The translations under genes were made by a program, and so were the position numbers. Shown piece after piece: positions 22,245-33,050 of a stretch of 64,000 bases of DNA. Each line of letters starts with the position of its first letter. Position 1 is the first letter of the stretch. The stretch is from positions 1,798,001-1,862,000 of the forward strand of contig JAQFVV010012490.1 in assembly GCA_028023455.1 (NCBI GenBank), written 5' to 3'. The notes under the pieces were generated by a model, which worked only from the letters and a program-made list of their open reading frames with translations, was not told where the DNA came from and did not search any database. The stretch comes from Epiperipatus broadwayi. Taxonomy: Eukaryota; Onychophora; Udeonychophora; Euonychophora; Peripatidae.

Positions 22245-25200
22245 GTTTATAAACATCGCGCTATATAAAAATAAAATGATTTATTTAAATCATTTATTAT
22301 ATTATTATTAAATATTAATCCCATGAACAAAACAATAATAGTAGTCTTCTCTTTTGATTCAGTGACTGTAATTCTAATACAAAAAAAAAAACTGACTTTA
22401 TGTAACTCATCTAGCTCACATAGTAATGGTCTTTCTATCTCCAACTTAGAATCCAACTTAAAAATATTAAATAAAAAATGGACCACAGAAGATCAATTTA
22501 GAATGAATTGGCATTTATTCAGATGGGAAGTAATGACAAATTTTGAAAGTAACCCTCAGTGATGCCCTGAAAAAAAGATGATTCTCTGATTTATTATATA
22601 TTCACACTAATATATAAATATGCTATTTTTTTTACGTTAAAAAATTAATCTCATCATTAGGAGCCATTAGTAAAAAATTAGATAAAAAAAAAATTTCACT
22701 TAAAAATAAAAATAAAAAAATTGATTTATTTTTAACTAGTTAAAATTTATTTCAATTATATCTTAATATAATTTTTTACATGTTACAAATAGCATTTTTT
22801 AAACAAACCTTTTATAATGAATTAAAAACTTATTTCAGCACAATTTTTTGCTAATTTTAATTAATTATATAATTCCTTCTAAGAAAATTACATTTTAAAA
22901 AATAAAAATCTGATTAAACATAATAGTGTATCGTAATATGATTCAATATCTTATTAAAAACAACAATAAAAAGCAAAGCTCATAAGCTTTTAATATTTAC
23001 CCCCCCCCCCCATTAGATTGCAAAAAATTTATTCTAAAAAGTCTGGTAAATATCATTTGGTTCATTTCTCATATTGTCTTATGTAAGGAAATTATAAAGT
23101 TTGATTACTAAAAAAAAATAATCCAATGAATTACGGCTTGGAGTTCATAAGAAAAGTAACATAAGAGACTGCAATCCTTGAACCTTGAACTGCACATGTG
23201 CTATCTAATCGTGCACTAAACCAGGTGCTTTAAATCACAGATGGTAATAAAATAACATTTTTATGTATGAATACACTTTTTCCCTATTTTTTTTCATTCC
23301 ATAAATATAATACTAACTATATACACAACTATAGCAAAATAAACATATAAAAATAAACAGCATTAAAAGACAACTGTGGGGCAAATACTTATCCAGATCT
23401 TACCACAGAAGAGACAATACAAACTAGGCAACTGATAGGCGTTGAAGACTTTAACCAAACAAAATAAATGTCCAATTAAGATTAAGTATCTTATTAGAAA
23501 TAAAACCCTCACAATAGTTGACTTTGGTAAGTTTTATTATCTATAGAGGAACGCTAAACGGCATTTGACTTATGGTAGACTGTTTGAGACAAAAATATGA
23601 AAATTAACTACAACTAAATATTTAATAATTAAATGGGCGAAAAAACACAATGTTTTATGTTCATTTATATTAGTTATTCTTATTCGTCAGGTCATATAAA
23701 ACTCTTTTAGATATTCTTAATTTTCATTGTTATTTTTTTCTAATAAATTGTTTCATTAATTTTTTTTCATAGATATATAAGCTCTTATCCTCTCTTTTTC
23801 CCCCCTTCATATCAGTACAGAAATAATTGTTGCCTTGATAAAATCATTTTTGAAAAGATCTAACATTCTTTTAAGAGTTATTAAATTAGTATCATTTGAA
23901 TCTCATTTCATCTTGAGAAAAGATTTTTCTTGTTTGCTTTTTTTTATCCCATATTTTTAGAGAGAATGTAAATAAAGATAAATTTTCATTGTTTTAAAAG
24001 AAATTAAATTTTTAATTTTCTTTGATAGCTTTATTTTTAAAAAATATATATACATAATAGATACTTAAAAATGCAAATTATAAATAAATTGCTATATATA
24101 TATATTTCCATTTTTAATTCATTAACATTTATCAGAACTAAACATCTTTTATGAAGATAAAAGAAACTTATTAATATCATGCAGCTAATTTGCTGGTTTC
24201 CTTTTTAGAATGTAAAATGAGCAACTTATGCACTATGATCTTAATCATTTTATTATAATTCATAATTTAGAAGAAAAAAAATCACATACACACATACTAT
24301 TACAAAAACGATCCTATCTTTATTTAATAATGTGCTTTGTTTTATTGAATAAAGCACACCAGATTGTTTTCTTCTATATATATGTACATACATATATTAT
24401 AACCTACACTCCCAACACCACTCATATACATTACATGAGCGAAATGCCCAGGCGCCAGTTCTATTAATGAATAGAACAATATAACAAAATATATAATACA
24501 AAATTATTACTGAGAGTCTTCAATTAAATCTATGTTCAGCTCAGCTCAGTGGGAGACTATAGGCAGTTCATAAGATATATGATAATAAATGAATAAAAGA
24601 AGAAATATTACAAAACATTTAATATAATGTAAATTCCTTTGTTAATTAATTGTATGATAAAGAATCATAATGTTTATTTGGTACAGTCTATTAAAATATA
24701 CTTTAAACTTAATTTCTTCCTTCATCCAAGTATAACACATATCAGCTTGCTATAATTATATTCTTAAACAATTCTATGACTTGGTATATCATAATCTAAA
24801 CATCTACTTTAATGCCAATCAAGAAATAAACAATAAGATCTCAGGGAATTTACCAAACACAGTTGAATTAAATAAACTACATTGGCCCATAAATTATAAT
24901 TCTAAAGTGTGATAAAAATGTAATGAACAAATTGACTAAATATTTTACTGTGTTTCAATAATAAGATAATGACAGAGATAGGGTATTTTAATGTCATATC
25001 ATCGTCTAACAAATATACTGACTTGGCAACCTTTCTAATACGTTTGTCCAGTGGCAAATGTTCTTTTATAATGTTTGGATTATGAAATAACAATATTGTC
25101 AGACACTAGCAAATTTAATATTATAACTCAAAAAAAAAATACATCTATTTGTAATAGATTTATGAAATGTGGAGATGTGGAAATGGAAATACGAATGTAC

Positions 25201-28200
25201 ACAAGAATAACTCAAGACACAGTTCTTAAGATTTTAAATAACTAAAACAAATCATTTATTACAATAAAATAAACTTGGTTTAACATAATATTTACAAATG
25301 GACTATTTGTCTTACAGATTTTTAAATTATCAAATAAATTTTTAGCATCAGTTTGGGATTATCCCTACTATCAAAGCAAATTAATAACAAAACTTAAATA
25401 TCCTGACTTCAAACACATACTTTGCCTACATGTTTCATCTATATGACAATAAATAAGTAATATGTTATATTATTAGCACAAAATAAATACTTTTGAGAGG
25501 ATATTACTCTTGATTAACAAAATAAATCAAATTGCTTATATTTGGCTTTCAGCAAAGGAACTTTCTCTAATTGACTAATAATCATTTTCAATTACGTATA
25601 CCTTTCATTTATAGCAACAAAATCATGTTTATTCTGATGATTTGATGATTTATAACCTTTATTTAAATAAATACACTGTATTTTAAAATATTTATTTCCT
25701 GCTTTTAATCTTAATACTTTATACTTCTATTAAATGAATGTAATGTATTTCAAAGAAACATTTATTCCTCATTTTAATTTCAATATCTCTATACTTTATA
25801 TACGCGATATTATTTATATTACGCGTGTGTGTGCACGTTCAAGCAGCAATAATGTAAAACAATCTTTTCTATAATATTTTCATTAAGAAAATATACAATT
25901 ATTTTATTTCGAACAATGTCGTAATTCATCAATAAAATATGACACTAATACTACATCAAAAGTTAATCTAACAATTTATCTAGCCACATATTAATTAACA
26001 CAAAGCTATATTTTCATGATTTTACATACCATACGTTATAAGGGAAATCTACATGAGGAGCAGATAACACTTACTGAACACTTTTACAATTCCTCATTAC
26101 CAAGAATCTAAGAAAAATGTCACATAACTTCCTAAACATCATTTAATCATATTTCAACAATAACTCATCTACTTCTAAATACACTATTGGTGGGGACTTA
26201 TTTCCTCATCACCAGGGCTCTAAGAACATCAAAAAAATATCATTAATCATACGCATATAAAATAAACTAGGCTCTACTCATGGAAAATTATTAACATATA
26301 CTACATAAGCAAGATCTTTTATCCCTACAGACATTATAACGCAATCAGATTTCTTTCAATTCTCATAGCTTTTCTAAATATCGAGCATTATAAATACACG
26401 CTAGCAGATAAATACATACAGATAATATACCAATCTGTTCAACTCAGTAGAATACGACAGTGTACAAAATTTATGCATAAATTTATTCACAAACTGAACT
26501 TTATCAAACAAATATCATAATTGTGCAAAACAAACACACACCCTCGAATAAAATTATATATAATATTAACTCTAAATTACACACTAAGCAGGTAATATGA
26601 TAATTAAATATTGCATTAAGATATAACTTTTAATTCTAAATAAACTTTAGGTTACTTTTAAAATTTAATATTTATAATTATTACGAACAAACTTTCTTTC
26701 ATATCTAACAAACTATTTCTATTATACGTTCGTTGATTCAAAAAAAAATAATAATTCTCACTTTGAGATAATAAAGTATGCAAAATAAATATAAACCTCT
26801 CTAATAATATATTTAAAAAAAAATACTTGTTTCTTTTACCTTCGTAAAAGAACAATAAATCTTATTTGAATACAATCAATTTTTACCAGCGTACTCCTCA
26901 TTCAGATAAGCTTCAGAGACGGTCTCGAAGATTAAAATAACACAGATTATAAATGTGAACATAATAATAAATAAGCCTCTCTACCTATCATATACATTAA
27001 TTATGACAAGCAATAAAAAAAAAAAAAAACACAAAAGTAATTAGTTTTGTAACTTAAAATAAAAGTTCACTTGCAAAGCTCGGTTCCGGGTTTATAAAAC
27101 AATATGGGACATATTCCAAACTGAATTTTAAACTAAAATAAACTGCTGTAGGATAACCAAACAAATATAGTCATGCTTAAATAGGACTCAGCATCTTCAA
27201 TGTTCATAACAAAGTTATCTAAGTTACTGTATCATACATAAGCAATCAATTTATCTTCTATTATGACAAGAATATAATAAATTCTTACTACTGTTGGACA
27301 GGAATTATTTCACTTATTCCGTTGTAGTTCTAAATTGAATACGTAATTATTTTTAGTAGTTTATTGAATAGCATTTAATAATACTTTGTTTTATTTTCCA
27401 TCTTCATCGAAGAGAACAAAAATTACCCGCATTTCTATCCTTCTATTCGATTTAAACAGATACTTAATTTGAAGTAGCTCACATTTTATTTCCTTCATTT
27501 ACAGAAATATCAGATAAATAAATACTGCTATCTCTTTATGATGAATTTAAACATGGCATGATTTATCAAAATATGCATGTCCTTAATTTTATGTTTAATT
27601 CTTACAAAAACATAGCACGAAAAATAGTGAAGAATTAAAATATATTCTGTAAAATAGTTCTGCATGCATTTTCCAGATATATTAAAGAACACACATTGGT
27701 TAGTGACACAACAATAATAATCATGCAATTTATTCCTATTTGAAATAATAATTAAGTGAAATAATGTAGACTGGACGTTATTAACATACATTTTTAAAAG
27801 AGCAATAGTTATGAAGATGGTTAATTCAATATGTTTAAATCAAGAAGAGTAAAGTAAACTGAGTACCCTTTTTTTAAAAACTTAGAACTGCATTCTGAAA
27901 TTAACTCTTTCCATAATATATTTCTTAATATCCTTTTGAAGTTTTACTCCAAAAGTCTTTTCAAAGCCAATTTGACTTCAGTAACTGGCTTTAATTTCCA
28001 CAATAAATGAACCACTGTTTACTGTCTACAGTTACATTACATAAAGCAAATTTTCCACTGGAGATCTTTGTTAAATAGCCCTCTCTAGCAAAGTTCATTT
28101 CCTTTCACAGCTAAGCTAATTACATATGCAAAAAAGAATCTTTTCAAAAAAAAAAAATCACTTTGATTTTCAGAACTAAATGACAAAAAATAATAATAAT

Positions 28201-29401
28201 AAAATAAATAGCTTTTACAAACCTGAACGAAAAATGAATATTATTTAACTATCAAATAAAAATGATTAATAATTTATTTAATTTGTAAAATAATCCATTG
28301 ATTTAACTATCTATTAATCATTGGAAAAAAACATATATTTGTTAATTATTTAAGATAACTACTGTAATTTAAATGTTTTTATTGTGAATGTACTATTATT
28401 TGCTGTTATTAAAGATGAAAATGAAATGAAATATAATGCAGAGTCATACATGCATACACATGTACTACAACCCAAATATTAAACTATCTTAACTAAATAT
28501 AATTGAAATGGCTATTAATTGTTGACAAAAAGATACGTATCAATGAATAAAGGATTTTTTTAAAACCATTCAACCAAATATTACACTAACATAAAATAAC
28601 TTTGCATCTTTCTGACAAAATCTATCAATTCCATTAATAAACAATCCCTCTCCCTTACATTAAATACCTCATTAACCACACTAAGAATAATGAATACCTA
28701 TCAAGTGGTTAATAAACTGCATAAGCAACACACATCTAAACTTTAAACAATCTCCAGCAAAAAAATTTAAAATTCTAAGGTTATTTCATTTTTTTTAATA
28801 TAATATAACAAATCAGTTAAGATACAAAGTATCTTAAACCCTTGTGCCCATTCAGATGGTCACAATATATATCCTTTAAATCTATTCAAAAAAACTTAAA
28901 AAGAAATTAGTTAAGAGACAAATTTCAGTATTTTTCAATGTTATTCATAGTAATAATAATTAATCATAAATTTGAAAGTCAATCAATTTTAAATATATTT
29001 ACAAAAGAGTGTCAAATCCATATAAAGTATATATTAAATAATAGTTATATGATAGTATTCTTAATAATGAAAGTAATTTAGATATTTTTTACACTTTGTT
29101 GATTAGAGAAAAAAGAACAAGTGAAACCATACAAGCCATCAGCAACTAAGAATGCACCAATAATATAAATAATGTCTTCTTCATTATTCTTAGGTGGGAT
29201 GATGATGGAGATGATTAAAGTGGTTTCACTCTTACCAAGTATATACCTTCTCTGCCCCAAGAAATCTAGATAAGGTGCTAAAATAAAATGATTAAGCATT
29301 AGCACCATTATTTGATATTTTTTAACATAATTTATTTTAAAATTACTAAAACATCACAAGATAACTATTTTCTATGCTTACACAAGCTATTAAAACAATA
29401 G
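22245..29401. other. Long AT-rich stretch without recognisable genes
   Basis: About 7 kb in which I saw no coding similarity, RNA gene or clear repeat. Local features are a run of about 12 C near 23000, (TA)n and (AAT)n microsatellites (for example near 24030-24110 and 28187-28203) and a few short open frames of low complexity. A short imperfect palindrome CTTCAGAGAC/GGTCTCGAAG lies at about 26909-26928. Confidence 0.5.
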
Positions 29402-29634
29402 TAAACTCTCCATACAGTAATGCCACCCAGTGCAAGCCTTAGTAATGAATGGATGCAAAAAGGTTTGTGTATAAATTCCTATCTAATGCCTATTCATCTA
29501 TGTGCTAGATGGCTGCATTAGATCTAAGATCTGCATGTAGTGCTCTCCGATCCAAGACTCCTCACCAATGAAAGCCACAGGAAAGAAACTAATCTGGAGA
29601 TATTTGATGAGTAGGCACTAGACAGGGATTTTAT
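29402..29634 (+). mobile_element. Hammerhead-bearing repeat, copy B (degraded)
   Basis: Begins with ACTCTCCATACAGTAATGCCACC in the inverted orientation, then jumps to the forward orientation and stops within the unit at GGGATTTTAT. The hammerhead position (about 29552-29612) reads CCAATGA in place of CTGATGA, and ACTAAT in place of ACTAGT, so the ribozyme is dead. It is the most diverged copy, its right end is truncated, and I could not find a 13-bp duplication. Confidence 0.7.
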
Positions 29635-30524
29635 AATTTATTTTAGCAAGTGAATATAGACAGTTAGATTACAAATTTCCTAATATTGCTAGTAATGATA
29701 CGCATTTTTTAAACAAAAGTTTAATTGGGGTATAATACTGTTTTTCACATTACTAATGCCAGTAAGAGAAATTCCTAATGAAGAAATAAGACCCTCTAAA
29801 CATATTTAAAAAATCAGAAATTTCACCATGCTTGTGCATATTATTTACTATTGAATTCTAAAATGTAAGAAGCTTAATTAAATTCAAACCTATTATTGAA
29901 AGAATGTCATAATATATATATAAATCTTCACACATGCAAATAATGAGGTTTGAATTATAAGATTTTACTTAAAACATTTCTTTTTTCATATTTATAAATT
30001 ACTCAATATTACAACAGATGATTCTGGAGTAAAATAATAAAATAAATTACTACTCAGAATGCAAACTAAAGGTAAAATCATAAATTCAATACTCATAAAA
30101 AATAAACATGGAAACAATGCTTTTAATGATCTGTCCTACAATCTAGAAATCAAAATTGAAATTATTTATATAATTTTCAGGAAAATAACTTTTGCCACAA
30201 AAAATTATTACATAGTATAATCAAAGTATATTATTATATATGTAAAATAATAAAAATAAAATATATTTATGGTGTTTATTGAATAATGAAATAATATCAC
30301 TGTAATTTTTAAATAATGTTAAAAATATCTATTTTTGTCTTTGACTTTGAAACACAACGTTTATTTTTAAATAATAGATTTATTTTTGTTTGTTAAATTT
30401 TTTTGGAAGACTTTATTCCATAGTTAGCATTATTAGATAACAAATATAATAGATCAAAATGAAACAGAAATAATTAGATCATGTAGTGATACTTAAAAAA
30501 TAAATATTGAAAAGGATGTATGAC
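29635..30524. other. AT-rich spacer
   Basis: No gene or repeat recognised. Confidence 0.45.
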
Positions 30525-31011
30525 ATAATTTATTCCATATTGCCATGACAATCCCATATACCCACAACTTTTTACAGCAGTTTTACAAGAAACATTTTGG
30601 AGATTAAAATAGAAAACTAAGAGTAAATGGAGATTACTTAAATCATCTAAATTTTACAAAATGATGAGACTATTTTTTGCAAATAATGCTTCAGAGTGTC
30701 AAGAAATTTTACAAGAGTTATTAAATGAAAATAAGAAAATAGGACTAAACATAAATATAAAAAAAAACTAAAGTAGTGTTTAAATATTTTTTTCACAAGA
30801 AAAAATAAAGATTGATAATTATGAATTAAAGGAAGTTAACAAGATTTTAATACCTTTGCCAGATTATTAATATAGATGGAAAGATAATAGATGAAATTAA
30901 TCATAGAATTAAATTTAGATAAAATGCTTTTGTTAGAAATAACTTAGTGTTAAAAAATATATGCATATAGATTTGAAAAGGACTGTTTTAATAAATATAT
31001 TTTACCAGTTA
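30525..31011 (+). pseudogene. RTE/BovB-like LINE RT fragment (left of insertion)
   Basis: The plus strand shows PQLFTAVLQETFWRLK, then VNGDYLNHLNF next to a mutated YADD site, ANNASECQEILQELLNENKK and GLNININK, and further on EINHRIKF. This is the RTE order from before the catalytic box to the middle of the thumb region. The same protein resumes after copy C of the ribozyme repeat (AMERCMLGVTKKDRK at about 31909), so the repeat interrupted this relic. Stops and frameshifts are present. Confidence 0.75.
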
Positions 31012-31173
31012 TTAACAGAAGAACATCACATGATCACCATCTCATACTAGCACATAATTGTTGTAAACAAAGGCAAAACTCTCCATACAGTAGTGCCACC
31101 CCCTGTGCCAACCAGAGTAATCAATGGATTCCAAAAGGCTTGTGCATAAAATCCCTATCTAGTGCCTACTCAT

Positions 31174-31227
31174 CCAATATCCCCAGACTAGTTTCTGGCT
31201 TGTGGCCATCATCAGTGAGGAGCCTTA
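31174..31227 (-). ncRNA. Hammerhead ribozyme, type I, core intact
   Basis: Minus strand: CTGATGA, TGGC-CACAA-GCCA, GAA, ACTAGT, C, with stem I CTCCTCA/TGGGGA. Identical in all core positions to the motif at 17658-17712. The outer helix of stem I is weaker because CCAAAG has become TCTAAG. Confidence 0.85.
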
Positions 31228-31623
31228 GATCTGAGATCACTACACCTAGATCTTAGGATCTAATGCAACCCTCCAGCAGCCATGTTTTAACTCTACTTTA
31301 CTACAAAACTATGAAAATAAAATTGAAAACACAAAAATATTTTCAATCTAAGCTCTATAGCTTATATAGTCATAAGGGTCTGAACTCAATTCAGTACCCA
31401 TACATTTTGGTGTCTTTGGCTCTTAAACAACCATAGCCACCACTATCCTATTAGGCAGGATTGGTGTTAAACCACTAAACATCACATGATCACCATCTCA
31501 TACTAGCACATAATTGTTGTAAACAAAGGCAAAACTCTCCATACAGTAGTGCTACTGCCAACCAGAGTAATCAATAAATGCCAGAAGGCTTGTGCATAAA
31601 ATCCCTATCTAGTGCCTATTCAT

Positions 31624-31670
31624 CCTATATCACCAGACTAGTTTCTGGCTTGTGGCCATCATCAGTAAAG
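31624..31670 (-). ncRNA. Hammerhead core with replaced stem I
   Basis: The core (CTGATGA, stem II, GAA, ACTAGT, C) is intact on the minus strand, but the sequence just before it is TACTTTA because the unit was joined to a different part of the repeat there. Only about three weak stem I pairs remain, so folding is doubtful. Confidence 0.6.
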
Positions 31671-31737
31671 TAGAGTTAAAAAGTGGCTGCTAGAGGGTTG
31701 CATTAGATCCTAAGATCTAGGTGCAGTGCTCTCAGAT

Positions 31738-31792
31738 CCAAGGCTGCTCACCGATGATGGCCACAAGCCAGAAACTAATCCGGGGATATTGG
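31738..31792 (+). ncRNA. Degraded hammerhead
   Basis: Plus strand: CCGATGA replaces CTGATGA (U4 lost) and ACTAAT replaces ACTAGT (stem III broken). Stem II TGGC-CACAA-GCCA is still perfect. Probably inactive. Confidence 0.6.
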
Positions 31793-31902
31793 ATGAGTAT
31801 GTACTAGATAGGGATTTTATGCACAAGCCTTCTGGCATCCATTGATTACTCTGGTTGGCACAGGGTGGCACTACTGTATGGAGAGTTTTGCCTTTGTTAA
31901 CA

Positions 31903-32265
31903 GATGAGCAATGGAAAGATGTATGTTAGGAGTAACAAAAAAAGATAGAAAATGAAATACATGTTTGAGAAAAAGACAAGTGCCACTGACATATCACTAA
32001 AAGAATTAATTAAAAGACTGATAAGAAGCTGCTCTGGTTCAAGTTGTTAGAAAATATATTAATAGATGGATAATTCAAATTTTAAATTGGATCTCAAAAG
32101 ATTGCAACAGCCTAGAAAGAACCACAAGTGAGATGGATGGATGAAGAAAGTTTATTGGTGTGATGTTGAGAAGAGAGCTTACGAATTGGAGAAACTGGAT
32201 TAAACTTGAGCAATTTTCAGCTTACAGTGAATGGATGGTTGTTCAAAATGATGCTCGTGATGAAG
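31903..32265 (+). pseudogene. RTE/BovB-like LINE C-terminus (right of insertion)
   Basis: Continues the RTE relic after copy C: AMERCMLGVTKKDRK, then a block resembling KTSATDISLKELI, then INRWIIQILNWISKDC (about 32060-32105) and a frameshifted VRWMDE tail. It ends near 32265 with GATGATGCTCGTGATGAAG-type sequence, like the TGA-rich tail of the family. It is less well preserved than the copies at 18.56 and 63.8 kb. Confidence 0.75.
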
Positions 32266-32934
32266 CAATTAGTAAATCTACATTCTACTACATAAATAAA
32301 ATCAATAACTTCCAAAAAAAATAAAAACCTACTAATAGGTTCTTTTTATGTGTACTTTAACAACAAATCTATGAAGGTACAATTGATAATCAAATAGCAT
32401 TTAATAAAAAAAATGTCTAATCAATACACACACACACACTACTTTATATACAGATATATATATATATTGAAGTGGAGTATGCTTCATGTTTCATTTAATT
32501 TAACCTATCTCCCATTGTATAAATAATTTAGTTAGAAATATCCGCACACATTGGTAATATGCACGTGTGTGTAAATTTTGATAGTAAAAGGATTAAAATC
32601 AGATTATTCTGATCACGCCATATAAAAATACTTTGTGAAAAGCATTTTATTAAATAATTTCATTTAAAAAATTTGGCAAAGTAAAACAATCAATTAACAA
32701 AAAAATGTTAAAATGTTTAAAACAATGGGAGAGGGTTGGTAGCCATTAAATAAGGAAAAGTAAGGTATCCCTATCTGCACATATAATCACCAGAAATTGT
32801 TACAGTTTAACACCTACACATCCTGTGCATATTTTAAGTTATTGTAATGAAAAATAAAGTACAATGTACAGGAAACCAAATCAGTTGTAGTATGGTACGA
32901 GGAAACAAAATGCTAATGGAACAGAAATTAAAAC
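32266..32934. other. AT-rich spacer with (CA)n/(TA)n
   Basis: A short (AC)n tract at about 32426-32440 is followed by (TA)n at about 32454-32466. No gene seen. Confidence 0.5.
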
Positions 32935-32947
32935 AGAGTAAAATCAA

Positions 32948-33037
32948 GTGTTGGTGGCCGGGTGGTTAGCATAGCTGCCTTACAAGCAGTTGTCACGGAG
33001 TTTGTTTCCCGGCCGACACTTTGACACATTAAAAAAA
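32948..33037 (+). mobile_element. tRNA-derived SINE, copy 1
   Basis: A tRNA-like body of about 71 bp (32949-33019) with matching acceptor arms GTGTTGG and CCGACAC, a polymerase III A-box-like TGGCCGGGTGG and a degraded B box (GTTTGTTTCCC). It is followed by TTTGACACATT and an A-run. The anticodon-arm region GCCTTACAAGC resembles tRNA-Val (loop with TAC). It is flanked by AGAGTAAAATCAA (32935-32947) and AGACTAAAATCAA (33038-33050), 12 of 13 identical, showing LINE-driven insertion. It has almost no tRNA-unrelated body, so it could also be called a tRNA retropseudogene, but the second copy at 50.2 kb has the same tail, which favours a SINE family. Confidence 0.75.
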
Positions 33038-33050
33038 AGACTAAAATCAA

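Larger units (their letters stand above)
31025..31896 (-). mobile_element. Hammerhead-bearing repeat, copy C (tandem dimer plus inverted part)
   Basis: An 872-bp insertion with a 13-bp duplication, TTAACAGAAGAAC (31012-31024) against TTAACAGATGAGC (31897-31909), 11 of 13 identical. It contains one full minus-strand unit, a second minus-strand unit starting 456 bp later, and then an inverted (plus-strand) partial unit. Three hammerhead sites occur: 31174-31227 and 31624-31670 on the minus strand and 31738-31792 on the plus strand. It sits inside an RTE LINE relic. The start-to-start distance (456 bp) agrees with the 446 bp of copy A. Confidence 0.85.

Noticed and set aside
22247-22562. Two opposite frames next to the 22-kb inverted repeat
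   Set aside because: Low-complexity, overlap each other, and match no family; chance frames in AT-rich DNA are likely.
29402-29634. 13-bp duplication for copy B
   Set aside because: The right side is truncated inside the unit and the flanks do not match convincingly.
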